This document shows, one piece after another, positions 14,863 to 20,229 of a stretch of 20,229 nucleotides of DNA (its first letter is position 1; every line of letters begins with the position of its first letter). This stretch comes from Pseudomonadota bacterium (GTDB lineage: Bacteria; Pseudomonadota; Alphaproteobacteria; Paracaedibacterales; CAITNM01). The DNA is taken from positions 1 through 20,229 of the forward strand of contig JAPLON010000045.1 in assembly GCA_026400695.1 (NCBI GenBank), in the 5' to 3' direction. Both the position numbers and the translations under genes were made by a program. The notes beneath the pieces were generated by a model. It did no database searches and was not told the origin of the DNA. It saw nothing but the letters and a program-made list of their open reading frames with translations.

Positions 14863-14967
14863 ATGCAAAACTTCTATGTTGTGCATATGAAGAATGCTTT
14901 TCGGAGAGTGATCATGGATGATAACAAATTGAAGAATGACAAGGATAAAAGCTTATATAGCTATTAA
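14863..14967 (+). CDS. Possible small ORF, 34 or 17 residues
   Basis: A frame opens at ATG 14863 (34 residues), 11 bases after the G5/C5 hairpin, and contains an in-frame ATG at 14914 preceded by GGAGAG at a good distance, which would give a 17-residue charged peptide (MDDNKLKNDKDKSLYSY). It may be a leader peptide, a small protein, or the 5' scrap of a lost gene. Confidence 0.2.
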   Translation: MQNFYVVHMKNAFRRVIMDDNKLKNDKDKSLYSY

Positions 14968-15131
14968 CAAATAATTTTAGTAATAATTTACAAAGTCATT
15001 TTTATATATCACAAACAACCCCCTTAAATACCTCGAATTATTTTATTAAAAACCTTCCTTGTATTAAAATAATGTTAACTATTTGTGTCCATAATGTTTA
15101 TTGGTTGTTTGTATTTAATAAAGGAGATCTA

Positions 15132-15842
15132 ATGTTTACTAAAAAATTATTGACAGGACTTGCACTTATTACAACTTTGAAATTATTTTGTTCGGTAATC
15201 ACGTTGCGTGAACTGCAAGAACTAGAACCTGCAACAAGAACTGCACAAACTGTAAATCACTCAACTCAAGCAGTAAAACCTATAAGTTATTGGCCAATTA
15301 ATTTGTTTTCGTCAGCCTATAGCTCATTCTATGACTTTCTTTTTCCAAATTTTGATAAATTAATAGAGCGTGGATCTGATATTAAAGTGCCTGTTAGCAG
15401 TAAAAGCCTCGCTGGCTTGCATCACGCTTCAACTTTACTTGTTTCATGCATCGATTTTCGCTTGCGCGATGAAACCGATAAACTAATGGAGAAAGTTTTT
15501 AGACTTACAGATGAATACGATGAAGTAGCTCTTCCAGGCGCAGCAATAGCACTTGTTCCACCATCAAAAAAATATAAACATTGGAAAAAAACTTTAACCG
15601 ATATAGTAAATCTAGCTCATGATTTGCACGGTATTGAGCGAGTAATATTTTTAGATCACCGTGGCTGTGGAGCATATAAGCTGATGTTAGGTGAAGCCTC
15701 AGTAAACACTGCTGAAAAAGAAACACAAGCACATAAAAAAGTTTTCGAACAAGCTAGAAAAGTATTTGATGAAAAATTTCCACACATAAAAATGTACACC
15801 CTTTTAATGGGTCTAGATGGAACCGTTGAAATCTTTAAGTAA
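15132..15842 (+). CDS. Exported beta-carbonic-anhydrase-like protein
   Basis: A 236-residue protein. Residues 1 to about 21 (MFTKKLLTGLALITTLKLFC) form a Sec signal, so the enzyme should lie outside the cytoplasm. A linker to about residue 100 follows, then the catalytic part. VSCIDFRL supplies the Cys-x-Asp-x-Arg motif and FLDHRGCGAY supplies His-x-x-Cys, the usual zinc-ligand set of beta-class carbonic anhydrases. VALPGAAIAL lies between them. The C-terminal part is short, ending MYTLLMGLDGTVE, so it belongs to a divergent branch and carbonic anhydrase activity is not proved. The frame extends upstream to 15072, but AGGAG five bases before the ATG at 15132 fixes the start and exposes the signal peptide. 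A decayed paralogue lies at 13449-13624. Confidence 0.84.
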   Translation: MFTKKLLTGLALITTLKLFCSVITLRELQELEPATRTAQTVNHSTQAVKPISYWPINLFSSAYSSFYDFLFPNFDKLIERGSDIKVPVSSKSLAGLHHASTLLVSCIDFRLRDETDKLMEKVFRLTDEYDEVALPGAAIALVPPSKKYKHWKKTLTDIVNLAHDLHGIERVIFLDHRGCGAYKLMLGEASVNTAEKETQAHKKVFEQARKVFDEKFPHIKMYTLLMGLDGTVEIFK

Positions 15843-15849
15843 ACGAAAG

Positions 15850-15884
15850 GTGCTCCTGTCATAGTCCACCCTATAACAGGGCAC
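15850..15884 (+). terminator. Possible terminator hairpin after the carbonic-anhydrase-like gene
   Basis: GTGCTCCTGT pairs with ACAGGGCAC with a one-base bulge, giving a 9-bp stem around a 16-base loop, starting eight bases after the stop codon. No U tract follows directly, so it may only stabilise the 3' end. Confidence 0.35.
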
Positions 15885-16048
15885 TACCGCATTAACAATT
15901 TTGAGTTAAAAATTCCTAGCCAGACATTACAACAAGATACAAACAACTAATCACACTTTTTTGGTAATATAATAATTTTTGTTAACCATTTATTTACTTT
16001 TGCATAATATACTAACAACTGGCGGCAATATATTTACTTAGGTGTATA

Positions 16049-17464
16049 ATGTTGAAATCTTTTCTTAACTTTTTTTACATATTAGGTGCTGGATGTTATG
16101 CATCTTCTTTAGAATTAACTGAGGCACTCCTCTCTAAACCAGATCTTTTCTTAGCCAAAGAAACTCGCATTGGAATTATAGGAGGAGGCGCTGCTGGATT
16201 ATCAGCAGCTTATTACTTACAACAAAATGGTTACAATAATGTTACCGTTTTGGAAAAGGAAGAACGCGTTGGCGGAAAATGTCACACTGTTTCCATTGAT
16301 GGAAGCCCATGTAATTTAGGGGCTAGCTTTGTTACATCTTGTGACCTTCATGTGAGAGAAATAGCTAAGACTTTAGGACACGAATTTTCAGATTCACCTG
16401 ATGCCTTTCGAATGTCATCGACTGATAAAAAAGTTTCCGACCTATCAAATTATTCTTTTTTTCAAAAAGGAATGAACCTTGCCAGAGGTGCAAAATTGTA
16501 TTCTTCTCTTTTGCTACCAGCTGTAGGGTTTTCTGGAGTTCAAAAACAAGATATTTTAACCGGAACAATCGATGAATTTATTAAAAAGCAAAATCTTCCC
16601 ATGCTATCTGATTGCATAAAGATCGCCTCAGAATCTTATGGCTATGGCCCAATGACAAAGCAAGCAACTCCATATGCTCTAAAGCTAGTTCTTCCTGAAT
16701 TAAAATTAAGATTATCCAGTTTGTCAGCTTTATTTAAAAAAGCTCAAATCGATACACCAAAAGGGGGATACCAAGGATTACTGGAAACAATGGCTAGCAA
16801 TCTTTGCGTTAAAACGGGAAATGCGGTTACAAAAATACTTTATGAAGGAAAAGAAGATGCTCAAAAAGAGATCCTTGTAACCACTTACGATAGCCTCGCA
16901 AAAACAAACCAATCTTTTCATTTTGACAAATTGATCGTGGCAGTACCGCCTGATCACCTTAAAGGAATTACAGAACTTGGTTCCGAAGAACAAGATCTTT
17001 TTTCACGCATTAGGTATTACGATTATAATGTAACCCTTTTCGAACCAGAAAAAGCTCTTGGTTATAAAGCTTATATAAACGATATCAACGACAAAGAGCC
17101 TACCGTTATATCTCAAATAAATTCCAAGGAATCTATTTGCTCCAGTTATCAATACGGCTCGTTAGATTCTTACCATCTTGGAGAAAAACCTTCTTCTTTA
17201 TCAATGGACTCAACCCATTCTGGCTTAGAAAGCACACTAGAAAAATATTTGGGGACAAAAACTCAAACTATTAAAGCCCATAAACAGTGGGATTACTTTC
17301 CCCATGTTTCAGCTAAAGATATTCAAGAAGGATTTTTTGATCGCATGGAAGCTTTACAAGGGAAAAAGAATACATACTACGTTGGCTCTACCCTTGCTTT
17401 TGAATGGGTTGATGCTGTATTTGGGTATTCTAAGAATTTAGTTAATACGCATTTTCCCAAGTAA
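16049..17464 (+). CDS. Exported FAD-dependent amine-oxidase-like oxidoreductase
   Basis: A 471-residue flavoprotein. Residues 1-18 look like a Sec signal (LKSFLNFFYILGAGCYA). A dinucleotide-binding fold begins at about 39 with RIGIIGGGAAGLSAAYYL (glycines 45-50), followed by VTVLEKEERVGGKCHT, the GG motif of amine-oxidase/phytoene-desaturase-type flavoproteins. KLIVAVPPDHL near 300 and the C-terminal YYVGSTLAFEWVDAVFGYS, which closes the FAD site, complete the family pattern. The substrate is unknown: relatives oxidise amines, protoporphyrinogen or carotenoid precursors. AGG precedes the ATG by six bases. A -10-like CATAAT lies about 45 bases upstream. Flavoproteins with Sec signals must obtain FAD outside the cytoplasm or be secreted folded, which makes the location interesting. 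Confidence 0.85.
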   Translation: MLKSFLNFFYILGAGCYASSLELTEALLSKPDLFLAKETRIGIIGGGAAGLSAAYYLQQNGYNNVTVLEKEERVGGKCHTVSIDGSPCNLGASFVTSCDLHVREIAKTLGHEFSDSPDAFRMSSTDKKVSDLSNYSFFQKGMNLARGAKLYSSLLLPAVGFSGVQKQDILTGTIDEFIKKQNLPMLSDCIKIASESYGYGPMTKQATPYALKLVLPELKLRLSSLSALFKKAQIDTPKGGYQGLLETMASNLCVKTGNAVTKILYEGKEDAQKEILVTTYDSLAKTNQSFHFDKLIVAVPPDHLKGITELGSEEQDLFSRIRYYDYNVTLFEPEKALGYKAYINDINDKEPTVISQINSKESICSSYQYGSLDSYHLGEKPSSLSMDSTHSGLESTLEKYLGTKTQTIKAHKQWDYFPHVSAKDIQEGFFDRMEALQGKKNTYYVGSTLAFEWVDAVFGYSKNLVNTHFPK

Positions 17465-17493
17465 TGAATAAACAAAAGCTATGTAAGCCATTA

Positions 17494-18387
17494 CTAAACA
17501 ACTTTCTTCTTTTGGGCGATTAAAATTACGTTTTCTCGCCCATCATAATTCCATGAAGTTGATTTGTAATTAAGCGGAATAGTACGACATTCTAAAATCT
17601 TGAAACCATTTTGTTCAAACGTTTCTCGCAGGGTGTTCACATCTAGAAATAAAAATGGATCTTCGTGAATATTTTTAATCTGCGCTAGTGTGGTTACATC
17701 CGCATCAACATACTCACGTAACGATTTGACAAATCCAGGATATTTTTCTCCTGCTTTTACCCGTCTTTCATATTCAGGTATGAATTTTTGAAAACGTTTT
17801 ACGTATGGAGTAATTGCTATGACAAATACACGTCCACCAGGCTTTAATAGCAAAAACAAATGCTTAACCGTTAACTCTAACTGTTCTGGAGTACAAAAAT
17901 GCAGCACACGAGCAATAAGAATAGCCTCATATTGCTCAAAATTTTTCACATGATCAGCATTAGTAATGTCAGCTTCTACAAACTTTACCTGATTAACACT
18001 ATCTGACTTTAACCAGTTTTTCTGAATTTTTTCGGCTAATTTCTTTGCGGCAATAAACAAATGGCGTCTATCTAGATCGCTGAGTACGTACTGCGTAGTC
18101 GTACTTTGCTTTAGGGCATGCAGCATTACATCCCCGTAACAACCTCCTATTTCTAAAATTTCCTTACCCTTACCAAATTTTAAAAATTCTCGCTCTATAT
18201 AGGCAAAACGTGCAGTTACAGCTCCTTTTTTGTTTAAGGTTTGAACACGACCATCAGCCTCTGGTTTTTGGATTTTTAAATTTAAGGCGTCACATTCTTT
18301 TATTGCTTGCTGATAGGTAAATGTCTCAGACCTAACATTTATTAAGCAAGCAGCAAAAATTAGTAAAATTTTGCAGTTGTTAACCAT
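17494..18387 (-). CDS. SAM-dependent methyltransferase with a signal peptide
   Basis: A 297-residue class I methyltransferase. Motif I is EILEIGGCYGDVMLHAL (about 76-92), with an acidic loop after the second strand (VLSDLDRRH), VEADIT (motif II region), ILIARVLHFC and LKPGGRVFVIAI (post-motif region). These make the Rossmann fold clear. The N-terminus, MVNNCKILLIFAACLINVRS, is basic then hydrophobic with a small residue at 20, a convincing Sec signal. GGAG lies nine bases before the ATG at 18387. The substrate is not evident. An exported methyltransferase would lack SAM in the periplasm, so secretion into the host cytosol is a possible explanation. It converges with the FAD oxidoreductase, 29 bases apart. 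Confidence 0.83.
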   Translation of the reverse strand: MVNNCKILLIFAACLINVRSETFTYQQAIKECDALNLKIQKPEADGRVQTLNKKGAVTARFAYIEREFLKFGKGKEILEIGGCYGDVMLHALKQSTTTQYVLSDLDRRHLFIAAKKLAEKIQKNWLKSDSVNQVKFVEADITNADHVKNFEQYEAILIARVLHFCTPEQLELTVKHLFLLLKPGGRVFVIAITPYVKRFQKFIPEYERRVKAGEKYPGFVKSLREYVDADVTTLAQIKNIHEDPFLFLDVNTLRETFEQNGFKILECRTIPLNYKSTSWNYDGRENVILIAQKKKVV

Positions 18388-18552
18388 AAGGCTTTACTCC
18401 AAAGCGATGTGAGGTGCAACATGCTAACAAAATCTTTGTTATTAATAAAGACACCTTTAGTTAAAACTCTCTTGTTAAGTAAGAGGTAGGTTTAAATGAA
18501 AGCTTATTCGTGTTATTAAGAGCCATGCAGCTCAAAAAACTAGAGAGTAAAT
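18388..18552. promoter_or_regulatory. Divergent promoter region between methyltransferase and PLD genes
   Basis: 165 bases between two divergent genes. It contains a short inverted repeat, AACAAA and TTTGTT three bases apart (18426-18440), and another, CTCTT and AAGAG seven bases apart. I see no confident -35/-10 pair. Promoters for both exported proteins must lie here. Confidence 0.4.
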
Positions 18553-19272
18553 TTGGCAACAAAAAAAACTAATAAGAAATTGTTCAAAAGTTTAACAGCA
18601 CTAGGACTATTTGCTGCTGGACTTCTTTCTTACCCATTGCTAACCAAGAATATTCCTGCATACAAAAATAATCATTATCCTTTTAGCTCAACCACAAAAT
18701 CAATACCACAAACAAATACTGACACAACCAAATCTGATATTGAAAAACTAGGAGTTTGTTTTACTCCTAATCAAGCTTGCTTTCCTAAAATTCTTCAATA
18801 CATTGATAATGCCCAATCAAGCATTTTACTTTTGGGTTATTCCTTTACTAGCAAACCTTTAACCGATGCTTTAATTAAAGCAAAGAACAGAGGCGTAAAT
18901 GTGAGAATTGTTTTAGATCACAGCCAAAAAAGTCAAAAAGCTTCTAAAGAACCTATAGAAGCTTTAATTAAAAATCAGATTGAAATCCGTTTTGATCATT
19001 CCGTAAAAATTGCCCATAACAAAGTCATTATCATCGATAACAACCAAACTATTACTGGTTCGTACAACTGGTCACATTCAGCCGAATTTAATAATGCAGA
19101 AAATCTTATTTTCATTCAATCCCAAGAAGTTACTAAAAAATATACAGATTATTTTGAAGGTCGCTGGAATATTTCTAAACCAGACTACAATAAGAAAGTA
19201 AATTATAAAAAGTCGCATAAAGCAGTAAAGGTAAAGAAAAATTCTTTGATAGGCTACCTCAAATCCCCGTAA
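18553..19272 (+). CDS. Single-HKD phospholipase D-family nuclease/lipase, membrane-anchored or exported
   Basis: A 239-residue protein of the Nuc/bacterial Pld type. Residues 11-30 (FKSLTALGLFAAGLLSYPLL) form a signal or anchor, followed by a Ser/Thr/Asn-rich linker to about 62. The catalytic domain starts VCFTPNQAC and includes LLLGYSFTSKPLTDALI, VRIVLDHSQKSQK and the HKD motif AHNKVIIID (His155, Lys157, Asp162), with GSYNWS and AENLIF completing the site. One HKD means it should act as a dimer on nucleic acid or phospholipid. A C-terminal tail of about 30 residues is rich in lysine. The start is TTG at 18553 after GAGAG, with no ATG nearby. The layout resembles the exported Pld of Rickettsia, implicated in host-cell invasion or escape, but nuclease activity is equally possible. 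Confidence 0.86.
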   Translation: MATKKTNKKLFKSLTALGLFAAGLLSYPLLTKNIPAYKNNHYPFSSTTKSIPQTNTDTTKSDIEKLGVCFTPNQACFPKILQYIDNAQSSILLLGYSFTSKPLTDALIKAKNRGVNVRIVLDHSQKSQKASKEPIEALIKNQIEIRFDHSVKIAHNKVIIIDNNQTITGSYNWSHSAEFNNAENLIFIQSQEVTKKYTDYFEGRWNISKPDYNKKVNYKKSHKAVKVKKNSLIGYLKSP

Positions 19273-19352
19273 TACCCTCTATCTGAAATGATATCTTCGT
19301 GATAACATTTGTCCTACTGATAACCAAACAATTAATGGAAAGGAACAACCCC

Positions 19353-19625
19353 ATGAATAAACAAGACCTAATTGATTTTGTCGCAACTAAAACTGGATTA
19401 ACCAAGAAGGATTCAGGCCAAGCGGTTGACTCCGTGTTTGATGGCATTATTTCTGGCTTAAAAGCAAGTAAAGATGCACGTTTTGTTGGCTTTGGCAGCT
19501 TTAATGTCCAAGCAACTCTAGCACGTAAGGGTCGTAACCCTCGCACTGGTGCTGAGATCGATATTCCAGCTGGTAATCGTATTACCTTTAAAGCTGGTAA
19601 AGAATTTAAAGAATCAGTTAACTAA
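19353..19625 (+). CDS. hup: HU-family DNA-binding protein
   Basis: A 90-residue histone-like protein of normal length. It begins MNKQDLIDFVATKTGLTKKD and contains the core VGFGSFNVQATLARKGRNPR, the DNA-binding arm TGAEIDIPAGNRITFKAGKE and the C-terminal FKESVN. HU dimers bind and bend DNA with little sequence preference and compact the nucleoid. The IHF-specific signatures are not evident, so HU is preferred. The frame extends 18 codons upstream, but AAAGGA before the ATG at 19353 and family length decide the start. A strong terminator follows immediately, so it is monocistronic. Confidence 0.96.
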   Translation: MNKQDLIDFVATKTGLTKKDSGQAVDSVFDGIISGLKASKDARFVGFGSFNVQATLARKGRNPRTGAEIDIPAGNRITFKAGKEFKESVN

Positions 19626-19644
19626 TCTACCTAACTTCTTAATG

Positions 19645-19677
19645 AACCACACCAATACTCCTACGGTTGGTGTGGTT
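19645..19677 (+). terminator. Intrinsic terminator of the HU gene
   Basis: AACCACACCAA (19645-19655) and TTGGTGTGGTT (19667-19677) form a perfect 11-bp stem with an 11-base loop, 19 bases after the HU stop. The following TAAAATATTTT is T-containing but interrupted. Confidence 0.85.
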
Positions 19678-19716
19678 TAAAATATTTTGGCTCAAAGTGT
19701 TAAAAGACAACAGTAG

Positions 19717-19965
19717 AAACACCCACCATTCACTATTACTTCACGGATCTTTGCTCTTTTGCATGATATAGCAAAAGAACTAGGTGCATTAGAAGGAAGA
19801 AAACTTATAGAGGTGCCCCTAACTTTGCTCCGTGCCAACAGTATTCAGACTATTCATGCATCTTTAGCTATCGAGGGGAATACCCTAACACTCGACCAGG
19901 TTACAGATCTATTAAATAGAAAAAAGAGTTTTAGGCCCATTACAAGACATTTTATGGTGAACTAA
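19717..19965 (+). pseudogene. Truncated, frameshifted Fic-family protein remnant
   Basis: The frame from 19717 (directly after a TAG, with no ATG) reads HPPFTITSRIFALLHDIAKE, LGALEGRKLIEVPLTLLRAN, then ASLAIEGNTLTLDQVTDLL. This is the Fic N-terminal region, including the SLAIEGN segment that resembles the inhibitory (S/T)xxxE(G/N) motif. At the A6 run near 19920-19925 the frame is lost: the original frame continues KKSFRPITRHF to a stop, while the shifted frame reads KRVLGPLQDILW, the expected continuation. Neither frame goes on to the catalytic HPFxxGNGR domain. The gene thus lacks a start, has an indel in a homopolymer and has lost its AMP-transferase domain. Fic proteins modify target proteins by AMPylation, and this copy should be dead. 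Confidence 0.85.
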
Positions 19966-20047
19966 AAACCACCACCTTAAAGAAGCTGCTAGATTTTTTT
20001 ACTTGTGCTAGTGTCTTCACTGAACAATAAAAAATAGTAAAATCTAC
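19966..20047. other. Spacer between Fic remnant and rhodanese gene
   Basis: About 80 AT-rich bases with no coding similarity to the missing part of Fic that I can see. It must hold the promoter and leader of the rhodanese gene. No Shine-Dalgarno sequence is visible close to its ATG. Confidence 0.35.
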
Positions 20048-20229
20048 ATGACCATTAAAACTATTGACATAAATCAACTTAAGCAGGTTGAAACCAACAG
20101 CATAATACTAGATGTTCGCACCCAAATGGAGCATGCGGAAAAGCACCTTAAGTGCAAGCATGTTCATATTCCGCTTGATGAACTAAACCCTTCAGATTTT
20201 ATCGCTAAAAATAATATAGATAAAAATAC
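20048..20229 (+). CDS. Rhodanese-like domain protein (N-terminal fragment)
   Basis: The first 60 codons of a gene that runs off the right edge. It starts MTIKTIDINQLKQVE and contains SIILDVRTQMEHAEKHL and HVHIPLDELNP, the characteristic first half of a rhodanese domain (D-V-R-x-x-x-E, then the I-P-L-x-x-L segment). The active-site loop with its cysteine, normally about 25 residues further on, is outside the window, so whether it is a sulfurtransferase or an inactive domain cannot be judged. The leader is AT-rich with no clear ribosome binding site. Confidence 0.85.
   Translation, partial: MTIKTIDINQLKQVETNSIILDVRTQMEHAEKHLKCKHVHIPLDELNPSDFIAKNNIDKN

Larger units (their letters stand above)
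14462..15131. other. Long stretch without a confident gene
   Basis: About 670 bases. It holds two very short candidate ORFs (14477-14602 minus, 14863-14967 plus) and a hairpin with G5 and C5 arms (14811-14851). The rest is AT-rich with no recognisable RNA gene. The last part serves as leader for the carbonic-anhydrase-like gene. Confidence 0.5.

Noticed and set aside
15072..15131. Extended start of the carbonic-anhydrase-like protein
   Set aside because: The 20 extra residues would bury the signal peptide, and the AGGAG before the ATG at 15132 is clearly better.
19259..19546. Minus-strand 95-residue frame over the HU gene
   Set aside because: Antisense to a conserved HU gene with no independent evidence.

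Overview
The window is AT-rich and looks like part of the chromosome of a host-associated, probably obligately intracellular alphaproteobacterium. This placement (Holosporales or Rickettsiales-like) is my inference. It rests on the low GC, the paired winged-helix/NusG-type regulators of a polysaccharide locus as seen in Alphaproteobacteria, a host-attachment-type protein, a SemiSWEET sugar transporter, a Rickettsia-like exported phospholipase D/nuclease, many small signal-peptide proteins of no known family, and several decaying genes. No rRNA, tRNA, CRISPR array or intact mobile element was found.

Region 1 (1-8417, minus strand) is one long surface-polysaccharide operon. A promoter at 8389-8417 overlaps a 12-bp palindrome. 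In order of transcription it drives a winged-helix regulator, a NusG/RfaH-type antitermination factor, a PglK-like ABC flippase/exporter, a fused WbpB-WbpD enzyme, WbpE, a VOC protein, an NAD-sugar epimerase/dehydratase, a second DegT aminotransferase, and the start of asparagine synthetase (asnB). WbpB, WbpE and WbpD are three consecutive steps from UDP-GlcNAcA to UDP-2,3-diacetamido-2,3-dideoxyglucuronic acid. Most genes overlap or nearly touch. The exception is about 110 bases after the NusG-like gene, which hold two hairpins and a short match to the E. coli ops element recognised by RfaH.

Region 2 (8539-13262, minus strand) holds three small exported proteins of unknown function around the proline pair proB-proA. 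One of them (9131-10031) carries a single-base frameshift: its missing C-terminal 73 residues are still readable and its true stop lies inside a terminator hairpin.

Region 3 (13263-15842) contains a degraded carbonic-anhydrase-like paralogue (13449-13624), a host-attachment-family gene, a SemiSWEET gene on the opposite strand, about 670 bases with only tiny candidate ORFs and a G5/C5 hairpin, and an intact exported beta-carbonic-anhydrase-like gene.

Region 4 (16049-19272) has three predicted exported enzymes in a row: an FAD amine-oxidase-like oxidoreductase, a SAM-dependent methyltransferase and a single-HKD phospholipase D/nuclease. Cofactor-dependent enzymes with Sec signals are unusual and suggest delivery to the envelope or the host.

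Region 5 (19353-20229) has an HU-type DNA-binding protein with a clear terminator, a frameshifted and truncated Fic-family remnant, and the beginning of a rhodanese-domain gene that leaves the window.
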